A stretch of DNA of 43,221 bases from Candidatus Competibacteraceae bacterium (GTDB lineage Bacteria; Bacteroidota; Bacteroidia; CAIKAF01), in the NCBI GenBank assembly GCA_014879445.1, contig JACSSC010000016.1:1-43221 (forward strand), written 5' to 3'. This document shows, in pieces, positions 1 to 6,942 of the stretch; within the stretch, counting starts at the first letter, position 1, and the number at the start of each line of letters is the position of its first letter. The translations under genes and the position numbers were made by a program. The notes under the pieces were generated by a model, which made no database searches, was not told the origin of the DNA, and saw only the letters and a list, made by a program, of their open reading frames with translations.

Positions 1-19
1 AGATGTGTATAAGAGACAG
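1..19 (+). other. Nextera/Tn5 mosaic-end adapter (not genomic)
   Basis: The first 19 bases are AGATGTGTATAAGAGACAG, the Tn5 mosaic end carried by Nextera-type library adapters. The reverse complement stands at the other end of the window. These bases are untrimmed library sequence, and in frame they encode the artefactual peptide MCIRD. Confidence 0.97.
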
Positions 20-239
20 GATTCGCACCATCCAATATGCTGATAAGAGCATTGGGGATTATCCTCAGATACTTACGATACAAGAGATCGAATCAATTTT
101 CATATTTGCGGAGAGTAAGAGGTTAGAGAATGAACTTCGTTATATCAACATTTCTCCCCATCTACAGATCGTAATATATCCAAGAATCCTCATCCAATCA
201 GGGGCCATTTCTTTAAATACAAACCTGTTTATAGAGTAA
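20..239 (+). CDS. 3' fragment of an unidentified gene, cut by the contig edge
   Basis: An open frame enters from the left edge and ends at TAA (237-239), giving about 72 genuine C-terminal residues (IRTIQYADKSIGDYPQ... to ...NLFIE). The apparent ATG at position 3 lies in adapter sequence and is not a start. The residues are mixed hydrophilic and beta-prone, with no motif I recognise, no sorting domain and no membrane segment. The next gene begins within a few bases of this stop, so the two may be co-transcribed. Family unknown; real coding sequence is likely because the frame stays open through to the closely spaced next gene. Confidence 0.5.
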
Positions 240-241
240 GC

Positions 242-2128
242 ATTAAATCAAGAATTTTACACATATTTTTTGCCATCATACTGGTATTTATGCCATATAT
301 GATTTGGGCGCAACCCGCCAATGATAATTGTAGCGGTTTTGTTGAATTATTCGATTGCCCACCGGATGGTGCTACAGCCGGCACGACAGTGGGTGCTACG
401 CAGAGTTTTGCCCCTTATGGTTGTTATGGTGGGGAGGGCGATGTTTGGTATATACATGTAACCGGTCCAACTGACAATACATTGAATTTGACTGTAACAG
501 CAGGAACGCTGGGCGGGAATGTTCAAGTCGGGTTGTTGGTGGCCAATTGTGCTAGTTTAACCGGTGGTTTTTGTAATTGTCCGCGCCTGTTGGTTAATAC
601 ATGGTGTGCTCCCGGCGCTGTAACGGTTTCGAATTATTCAGTTTCACCCAATACGATTTATTTTATTATGATTTCAGGTTCTGGCGCTCAGGGTACATTT
701 ACTGTTTGCGCCGAGTCGAGCTCGTTGCCTCCTCAGCCGGGGCAGGATTGTCCAACCGCTGAAATATTGTGTGACTATACAGGCCCTATTACCCTGCCTT
801 TGATTGCTAATGGCTTAGGTGCTATTAATGAGGGTAGTTGGACAGGTGATTGTATTGGAGCAGAAAGGAATTCGCAATGGTATCAATTTACAGTAAGCCA
901 GTCCGGCTCTTATGCCCTTTCTGTCAATCCTACTTATTATGTTCAAGCAGCAACTTCTGACTGGTGTGGTAGTCCGGCTAATGATCCATGCAGGGGCGAT
1001 GATTATGATTTTGGTTTATACAATATTACTTCCACGGGATGCCCTGCTGCATCAACCAATGTTTCTGGCATTACATTAGAGTGTGATTACAGTGCATGTC
1101 GAGGTTCTACAGGGTTTGCCAATACACCGCTTTCAGAATTTGCTCAAGTTGCCGGTACGCATTATTGTAATGTAGATTTGGGAGGATCTTGCGGATTGAA
1201 TTGTACTACCTCACCACAATGGAATATTAATACAGTTACGCTTACAGCCGGTAATCGCTATGCCTTATTGGTGCAAAATTACACAGGAAGCGCCAATGGC
1301 GTTACAATTTCTATGGGTGGCTCTGCTGTTATTGGGCCCCGTGCCGATTTTAATACCAATATTTCAGGATGTGATGTTACAATTAATAATTTGTACCCGT
1401 CTGTTCCCAATTATTTATATTCCTGGGATTTTGGTGACGCCACCAGTTCAACATCTTCGGCGGCTTCTTTTGTGAAATCCTATTCAACCGGTGGCTCATA
1501 TACTATAGCACTAACAGTAGTTGATCAATTAGGTTGTGTAAAATCCTTTACACAAGATATTGTGGTATGCCCGTTGCCTATTGTTATGAAAAACTTTTCT
1601 GCACATCATATTTCCATGTCGGAATCCAACAAAGTTGAATGGATAACATCGTCCGAAATAAACAATGCATATTTTACGCTTGAATCCAGTCCTGACGCAA
1701 TTTCGTGGAAAGAGATTGCCGTGATACCCGGCGCCGGCAACAGTAATGAGTTGTTAAGTTATTCGTTTGATGATAAGAATTATTATAATCTTACCTACTA
1801 CCGTTTAAAGCAAACTGATTACGATGGGCAATATGAGTATTTCGGACCCATATCTGTGAATGTGCTTGGTAGTATGCCACTTGCCAACAACCAATTGGAA
1901 GTTGAAATATATCCTAATCCGGCCCGTGATGATGTATTTATCAATTTTCCGAATCAACAGGATGCATTTTTGATGATATATGATATGACAGGCAGGCAAA
2001 TATATTCTCAGTTGCTTCTTAATCAAAAGAGCAATAGGATTCAGGTTTCATCTTTAGATAAGGGTACATATTTTTTCTATATTGAATCGAAGCAGCAAAA
2101 TGTCATTAAGAAAGTGGTGATAAACTAA
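242..2128 (+). CDS. T9SS-secreted PKD-domain protein (non-standard start)
   Basis: Predicted exported surface or extracellular protein. The N-terminal half of the mature chain is Cys-rich and begins PANDNC, with beta-sandwich-like segments. A PKD domain (ADFNTNISGC... YSWDFGD... SYTIALTVVD) lies at about residues 350-430 counted from the ATG at 290. A fibronectin-like segment (VEWITSSEINNAYFTLESS...) follows, then a C-terminal type A T9SS sorting domain with YPNPARDD, YDMTGRQIY and LDKGTYFFYI. The only ATG (290) leaves a useless eight-residue leader. Upstream in the same frame, ILHIFFAIILVFMPYMIWAQ is an obvious signal peptide preceded by Lys and Arg. No ATG, GTG or TTG exists between the upstream stop (131-133) and 290. 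I place the start tentatively at the ATT codon at 242, three bases after the previous stop. The start is uncertain; the protein class is not. Ligand or catalytic activity is unknown. Confidence 0.8.
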   Translation: MKSRILHIFFAIILVFMPYMIWAQPANDNCSGFVELFDCPPDGATAGTTVGATQSFAPYGCYGGEGDVWYIHVTGPTDNTLNLTVTAGTLGGNVQVGLLVANCASLTGGFCNCPRLLVNTWCAPGAVTVSNYSVSPNTIYFIMISGSGAQGTFTVCAESSSLPPQPGQDCPTAEILCDYTGPITLPLIANGLGAINEGSWTGDCIGAERNSQWYQFTVSQSGSYALSVNPTYYVQAATSDWCGSPANDPCRGDDYDFGLYNITSTGCPAASTNVSGITLECDYSACRGSTGFANTPLSEFAQVAGTHYCNVDLGGSCGLNCTTSPQWNINTVTLTAGNRYALLVQNYTGSANGVTISMGGSAVIGPRADFNTNISGCDVTINNLYPSVPNYLYSWDFGDATSSTSSAASFVKSYSTGGSYTIALTVVDQLGCVKSFTQDIVVCPLPIVMKNFSAHHISMSESNKVEWITSSEINNAYFTLESSPDAISWKEIAVIPGAGNSNELLSYSFDDKNYYNLTYYRLKQTDYDGQYEYFGPISVNVLGSMPLANNQLEVEIYPNPARDDVFINFPNQQDAFLMIYDMTGRQIYSQLLLNQKSNRIQVSSLDKGTYFFYIESKQQNVIKKVVIN

Positions 2129-2220
2129 TCACACATTTGTATTCTTATGCTAATTGATTTCTAAAAGAAGAGTTATTCTTATGTCAGTTATTCATTAACC
2201 TATTCTGTTATAGAAATCAC

Positions 2221-2228
2221 TACCTTTG
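2221..2228 (+). promoter_or_regulatory. Bacteroidota -7 element upstream of obg
   Basis: TACCTTTG is an exact match to TAnnTTTG and ends 16 bases before the obg ATG. No clear TTTG -33 box is visible at the usual spacing. It suggests obg has its own promoter, separate from the T9SS gene before it. Confidence 0.6.
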
Positions 2229-2244
2229 CGGTATATTAGCAGGC

Positions 2245-3246
2245 ATGAGTGGTTCCAACTTTGTTGATTATGTAAAAATTTGTTGTCGGTCGGGAGACGG
2301 AGGAGCTGGCTATATGCATTTTCATCGAGATAAATTTACAGCCAAGGGCGGGCCTGATGGTGGTGATGGTGGACGTGGCGGACATATTATATTAAGAGGC
2401 AACAAGCAATTATGGACATTATTGCATCTTAAATATCGTAAGCATATTCATGCTGATGACGGAAAAAGGGGCGATGCTGCGTTGCGTCATGGGGCCAATG
2501 GCAAAGATGAAATACTCGATGTGCCTTTAGGAACAGTTGCCCGTGATGCTGAAACAGGAAAAGTATTGGGCGAGATTACTGATGAGGGCGAAGAGATGAT
2601 ATTGGTGCCAGGAGGGCGTGGTGGTTTGGGGAATGATCATTTTAAAACCCCAACAAGGCAGGCGCCCCGCTACGCACAGCCGGGCGAACAGGGCATTACA
2701 CAATGGATTATTCTTGAATTAAAAGTGTTGGCTGACGTTGGTTTAGTTGGATTTCCTAATGCCGGTAAATCAACTTTGCTTTCCAAAATTACAGCAGCAA
2801 AACCCGAAATTGGCGATTATCCATTCACAACCATTGTGCCCAATCTAGGTATTGTGTCGTATTACGATCATCAATCGTTTATGGTGGCCGATATTCCCGG
2901 TATTATTGAAGGCGCACACGAAGGTAAAGGCCTTGGCCTTCGTTTTCTTCGACATATCGAACGCAATTCCGTTTTGTTGTTCTTAATTCCTGCCGACTCA
3001 AAAGATATTCGCGAAGAATACAACATCTTGAATAATGAGTTGAATACATATAATCCTGAGTTGGCACTTAAAGACCGGTTGATAGCCATCACGAAATCAG
3101 ATATGCTGGATGAAGAATTAATACAAGCAATCAGTGCTGAATATCCCGAACTACCACTCATTTTTATATCATCGCATACTGGGTTTCAGCTTAACCAACT
3201 TAAAGATCAGCTTTGGAAACTCATCAATAAACCCATTGAAGGATGA
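2245..3246 (+). CDS. obg: Obg-family GTPase (CgtA)
   Basis: Essential ribosome-associated GTPase acting in late 50S subunit assembly and stringent-response signalling. The 333 residues show the Gly-rich Obg fold at the N-terminus ([34 protein letters not shown]; residues 1-155), followed by the G domain: G1 GFPNAGKS at 169-176, the switch threonines in YPFTTI, G3 DIPG at 216-219, G4 TKSD at 283-286 and a G5-like SSH at 309-311. There is no long C-terminal OCT domain, which is usual for the shorter Obg proteins. The ATG at 2245 follows a -7 promoter element. The gene overlaps the following PAP2 gene by four bases (ATGA), so the two are probably translationally coupled. Confidence 0.97.
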   Translation: MSGSNFVDYVKICCRSGDGGAGYMHFHRDKFTAKGGPDGGDGGRGGHIILRGNKQLWTLLHLKYRKHIHADDGKRGDAALRHGANGKDEILDVPLGTVARDAETGKVLGEITDEGEEMILVPGGRGGLGNDHFKTPTRQAPRYAQPGEQGITQWIILELKVLADVGLVGFPNAGKSTLLSKITAAKPEIGDYPFTTIVPNLGIVSYYDHQSFMVADIPGIIEGAHEGKGLGLRFLRHIERNSVLLFLIPADSKDIREEYNILNNELNTYNPELALKDRLIAITKSDMLDEELIQAISAEYPELPLIFISSHTGFQLNQLKDQLWKLINKPIEG

Positions 3247-3839
3247 AGCATATTGAGCAAATTGACCACAATTTACTTTTAATGCTCAATGGCTGGGGGC
3301 CTCTCGAAATGGATTTTGTTATGATTTGGGCCTCTGATAAATACATTTGGATTGTATTGTATATCCTAATTATAATTTTCTTATACTATAAATTGCGACA
3401 GCGTATATGGTTGGCTATGCTAGCAATCCTCATCACTTTTACGCTTACCGATTTGGTGAGTGTAAATGCATTTAAGGAGGTTTTTCAGCGCTATCGCCCT
3501 TGCCATCATCTCGAACTTAAAGAAAGCATACGTCTTGTTTCGGGTAGGTGTGGCGGATTATATGGATTTGTTTCGTCGCATGCAGCTAATACGATGGGCT
3601 TGTTTTCAGTGCTTGTTTTTTCAGGCATGGTTAGATTTGTAGGTAGAAAATTGTGGGAGCATTTGTTGGCATGGTTATTATTGTTTTATGTTTTGATGAA
3701 TTGCTACAGCCGAATATATTTGGGTGTTCATTATCCATCGGATGTGATCGGAGGGGTAATGTTAGGTGCCTTGATTGGATGGATGGTAAGCAGAGGCCTT
3801 GTTTGGGGATTGCAATTTATCGAGAAGAGGCGAAGATAG
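3243..3839 (+). CDS. PAP2-family membrane phosphatase
   Basis: Inner-membrane phosphatase of the PAP2 superfamily, likely acting on a lipid phosphate such as undecaprenyl pyrophosphate or phosphatidic acid; the substrate cannot be told from sequence. All three signature motifs are present: KX6RP (K78 to R85-P86), the central SSH (H113) and SRX5HX3D (S156-R157, H163, D167). Several hydrophobic segments lie around residues 35-75, 115-130 and 140-180, as expected for this fold at 198 residues. The start overlaps the obg stop (ATGA). Its stop lies two bases from the stop of the convergent lolD, leaving no room for a separate terminator. Confidence 0.92.
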   Translation: MKHIEQIDHNLLLMLNGWGPLEMDFVMIWASDKYIWIVLYILIIIFLYYKLRQRIWLAMLAILITFTLTDLVSVNAFKEVFQRYRPCHHLELKESIRLVSGRCGGLYGFVSSHAANTMGLFSVLVFSGMVRFVGRKLWEHLLAWLLLFYVLMNCYSRIYLGVHYPSDVIGGVMLGALIGWMVSRGLVWGLQFIEKRRR

Positions 3840-3841
3840 CA

Positions 3842-4501
3842 TTATACAATTTTCCCGTCAAGCATATGTATATTTCGGTCGGCCAGTGTTGCTAACTCCT
3901 GATTGTGCGTAACAATTACAAAAGTTTGGCCTCTTTCGTTTCGAAGTTTCAAAAACAATTCGTGAAGTTCTTGCGAATTTTGTGTGTCGAGATTGCCAGA
4001 GGGCTCATCGGCAAAGATGGCATCAGGCGAATTAATCAGGGCACGTGCTACAGCAACACGCTGCTGTTCTCCACCCGACAACTGTGCCGGTTTATGAGTA
4101 AAACGGTGTGATAATCCAAGATAATCAAGCAACTCTTTTGCTCTATGTTCGGCAACATTACTTCGTATTCCTTGAATAAATGCCGGAATACAGACATTTT
4201 CAAGTGCTGTAAACTCAGGTAGCAGATGGTGAAACTGAAAAACAAATCCAATATGCCGGTTTCGGAATGCTGAAAGTTTGCGGTCGGATAATTGTTCAAT
4301 TCTTTGTCCGTCAAAACTAACAGTTCCAGAGGAGGGTTTGTCGAGTGTGCCCAAGATATGCAACAATGTTGATTTGCCTGCACCAGACCTTCCAACGATG
4401 GAAACTATTTCGCCACGATTGATGCTGATAGAAACGCCTTTTAGCACTTCCAGATCACCATATTTTTTATAAATGTTTTCGGCATGTATCATTGCAAGCA
4501 T
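3842..4501 (-). CDS. lolD: LolD-like ABC transporter ATP-binding protein
   Basis: ATPase subunit of a LolCDE/MacB-type ABC transporter, which in Gram-negative bacteria releases lipoproteins from the inner membrane for outer-membrane sorting. The 219 residues carry Walker [10 protein letters not shown] (37-45), the signature [15 protein letters not shown] (141 on), Walker [13 protein letters not shown] (161 on) and the switch His in VTHN (199). The wording of the signature and Walker B regions is typical of the LolD/MacB/FtsE group. No LolC/E permease lies in the window, so the partner is elsewhere. Start ATG at 4501; Met4 is an alternative. A -7 element lies about 20 bases upstream. Confidence 0.88.
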   Translation of the reverse strand: MLAMIHAENIYKKYGDLEVLKGVSISINRGEIVSIVGRSGAGKSTLLHILGTLDKPSSGTVSFDGQRIEQLSDRKLSAFRNRHIGFVFQFHHLLPEFTALENVCIPAFIQGIRSNVAEHRAKELLDYLGLSHRFTHKPAQLSGGEQQRVAVARALINSPDAIFADEPSGNLDTQNSQELHELFLKLRNERGQTFVIVTHNQELATLADRNIHMLDGKIV

Positions 4502-4520
4502 TGTTTGATTGCCATTTGGT

Positions 4521-4528
4521 CAAATATA
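4521..4528 (-). promoter_or_regulatory. Bacteroidota -7 element upstream of lolD
   Basis: On the minus strand the bases read TATATTTG, an exact TAnnTTTG match ending 19 bases before the lolD ATG. Confidence 0.55.
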
Positions 4529-4548
4529 GCACAAGATTTTGAATCCAT

Positions 4549-6060
4549 TCAGTATGTGAGTTGCAATCGTCCGTATCCATCCAATAAAAGAGAATGGCCT
4601 TCGGTTCGGAATGTAAGTAGTTGATGTTTTATATGCCGTACATTGGTTTGTGAGTTTTCAGAATGTATAATCTGAATGTCGGCAGTAATTTGAAGCGTAA
4701 TATGACCATTTGAGAAAATTTGCAATGGTTCCCAAAATCCGGTAATACGATAATGGTTTTCGGCTATACGAATTTGTTTGCCATATTGTTCAGAGATTTG
4801 ATATCTGAGAATTTCAAAAGTTCCATTCGATCTAAAAACTGCCTCGTATTCGTTTGTTTCAGCACCTTGCAGCATACTAATCGGCAAATCGGAATAGTCG
4901 GTGCGGCGAACTGTATCGGAAAGCAATACGACTTTTCTATCCTTAACATAGATGCGATGGTTAAGAACAGGGCTGAGCATGCTGGTTTGCAAACTGTCAA
5001 ACATTCTTTTTGACTTAACAGCAGCCGAGTCGGGATAAGGAATATAATAGCGAGCACCATCAAAAAGGCGTATTTCGGAAAAGGACATGTTTTTTGTTGA
5101 AAGCAGACGGAGCGTGTAAAGCCGGCTCACCATGGGTGATGATAGGATGTGCTCATTATATCCCGGTTTTAGGGTGAAGCTTGCTTCGGGCCTGCCGGCG
5201 ATTGAGAGAATCACTTTTTGTACAAATCCCAACTCCGGTTTGTTTTCAATTCCATTCCATAAAGCAATGCGTGTTACCGGTGTAAATGCTTCAAATGCCA
5301 GATTGATTTTGTGTTCTATTCTATCTTTTACATTCCAGCCCGTATGGCTATTTCCATCCGTAATCAAACGGCTGTCAGTACTGCTCCACATATTGATTTT
5401 GGCTTTGCGAACAGGAATGGCTTTTACGGGTATTAATTGGTTATTGTTATCCATGAATTTAAGCTCGGCCAAGGCAAAACTACGTGAATTATAATGCGAG
5501 GCGTATGTCATGTAAGCAATACGAGTAGTGCTTGTTGTGTCCTGTTGAAATGGTGGTTTTACGCTGTTCAATCCATCTGCATCAATGGCTCTGATTTTGA
5601 TTTTATAAATAGGGAAGGATAGCGGGATGTTAGCATTGGCAGGGTAAATGCCCGATATGGAGTCGTTGAGCGTAACTTCGAGTTGCGACACACGAGCCAC
5701 AATAAAACTGTCAATAGGCAAAATTTGTAAACGAGCTGCTTGAAGTGCAGAGAAATGAAATTCAATCCATTCACCGGCATGAAGCCCTGATTCGGAAAAC
5801 CATCCGGTATTGTCATTCCCATCGAAAAGTTGTTGTAGTCCGAATTCACTTACGGGTTCACGCTGTGAAGAAACGCGTTGGTGCATAGGGTATATCGAAG
5901 AATCAGGACCTTTTTCTATATAGGCCTTATAGTCCATAGAATCTAGCTCGGGTATAGAAATACGATTATTATTTTTCGTTCCGCAACGACTAATAATCAA
6001 TCCGGATAGAATAAAAACCGATGTTAATAAAACCCGATGACGATAGTGTATTTTCCTCAC
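4549..6060 (-). CDS. Exported envelope protein with two discoidin-like/glycan-binding modules
   Basis: A 503-residue exported protein of unknown function. A GTG start gives a basic N-terminus and a hydrophobic stretch ending in LIISRCG; Cys26 could be lipidated, although Arg just before it is not a standard lipobox residue. Two related modules are visible. The first (about 65-130) contains LFDGNDNTGWFSES followed by GEWIEFHFS; the second (about 225-300) contains LITDGNSHTGWNVKD and then HKINLAFEAF. A 'D-G-x-x-x-T-G-W ... hydrophobic strand' layout is typical of F5/8 type C (discoidin) and NADase-type glycan-binding domains. The C-terminal part (about 370-503) is beta-rich and resembles nothing I know. 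An envelope or carbohydrate-binding role is inference. The gene is divergent from the M15 peptidase across 41 bases. Confidence 0.72.
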   Translation of the reverse strand: MRKIHYRHRVLLTSVFILSGLIISRCGTKNNNRISIPELDSMDYKAYIEKGPDSSIYPMHQRVSSQREPVSEFGLQQLFDGNDNTGWFSESGLHAGEWIEFHFSALQAARLQILPIDSFIVARVSQLEVTLNDSISGIYPANANIPLSFPIYKIKIRAIDADGLNSVKPPFQQDTTSTTRIAYMTYASHYNSRSFALAELKFMDNNNQLIPVKAIPVRKAKINMWSSTDSRLITDGNSHTGWNVKDRIEHKINLAFEAFTPVTRIALWNGIENKPELGFVQKVILSIAGRPEASFTLKPGYNEHILSSPMVSRLYTLRLLSTKNMSFSEIRLFDGARYYIPYPDSAAVKSKRMFDSLQTSMLSPVLNHRIYVKDRKVVLLSDTVRRTDYSDLPISMLQGAETNEYEAVFRSNGTFEILRYQISEQYGKQIRIAENHYRITGFWEPLQIFSNGHITLQITADIQIIHSENSQTNVRHIKHQLLTFRTEGHSLLLDGYGRLQLTY

Positions 6061-6101
6061 AAAAAAATAATTATATTGTCGTTATTTTGTAAGAAACAAA
6101 A

Positions 6102-6914
6102 ATGAGAACTAAAGTTGGATTAATAATCATGACGGGCTTTCTTTTTTTTCATTGTCATTCAGATGTGCCATCTCGACAGCCCATCATGCAATCACAAACA
6201 TTGGATTCAGGCTTTCATGCTGAATTACCGAAAGCACATACCCGTGATTTCTCGTCAGATGAATTGTTAGGTCGATTTGAACCGGCCACACATCCTGATT
6301 TTGTAAAAATACAAACTACGCATACCAGCAAATCTGAAGCATATTTGCGTGCTGATGCCTATACCGCCTTTGTTAGCATGTATGATGCAGCTCGTAAGGA
6401 CGGAATTACCTTAACTATTATTTCTGCAACGCGAAATTTCTCGGCACAAAAAGGTATTTGGGAGGCCAAATGGAATGGTGACCGACTGGTGGAGGGAAAG
6501 AATTTGAAAACAGATGTGAAAGACAGTGTGGAGCGGGCTCGGATGATATTACGTTTTAGCTCAATGCCCGGTACTTCACGTCATCATTGGGGCACCGATA
6601 TTGATATCAATAATCTCGAAAATCAGTATTTCGCAAATGGTAAAGGAAAGTTGGAATACGAGTGGTTGGTGAAGCACGCCGGCAATTACGGATATTATCA
6701 GCCCTATACGGTCAAAGATAGTTTGCGTCCATATGGATACGAAGAAGAAAAATGGCATTGGAGTTATTTGCCTTTATCAAAGCAAATGACACAACAATAT
6801 AAGGATAAAATTACTACAGATTCAATCAGCGGATTTAAAGGCAGTGGCACAGCCGGATTGATAGATGTCATCAATCGCTATGTATTAGGTATTCATCCTG
6901 AAGGATTGCCCTAG
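6102..6914 (+). CDS. M15-family D-alanyl-D-alanine carboxypeptidase (VanY-like)
   Basis: Zinc peptidase predicted to trim peptidoglycan stem peptides in the periplasm. The family metal-binding patterns are intact: SRHHWGTDID supplies S159, H161, G164 and D168 of SxHxxGxxxD, and EKWHW supplies E216 and H219. The segment SATRNFSAQKGIWEAKW (about 108-124) matches the substrate-side region of VanY/DdcB proteins. The N-terminus has a short hydrophobic stretch ending in HCHSD, possibly a lipoprotein signal with Cys18, though the lipobox is poor. Length 270 is normal. Start ATG at 6102. The gene is divergent from the discoidin-like gene and faces the adhesin gene tail to tail. Confidence 0.88.
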   Translation: MRTKVGLIIMTGFLFFHCHSDVPSRQPIMQSQTLDSGFHAELPKAHTRDFSSDELLGRFEPATHPDFVKIQTTHTSKSEAYLRADAYTAFVSMYDAARKDGITLTIISATRNFSAQKGIWEAKWNGDRLVEGKNLKTDVKDSVERARMILRFSSMPGTSRHHWGTDIDINNLENQYFANGKGKLEYEWLVKHAGNYGYYQPYTVKDSLRPYGYEEEKWHWSYLPLSKQMTQQYKDKITTDSISGFKGSGTAGLIDVINRYVLGIHPEGLP

Positions 6915-6942
6915 TTTTGTTTCTCTCTATATTTTGATAGTA

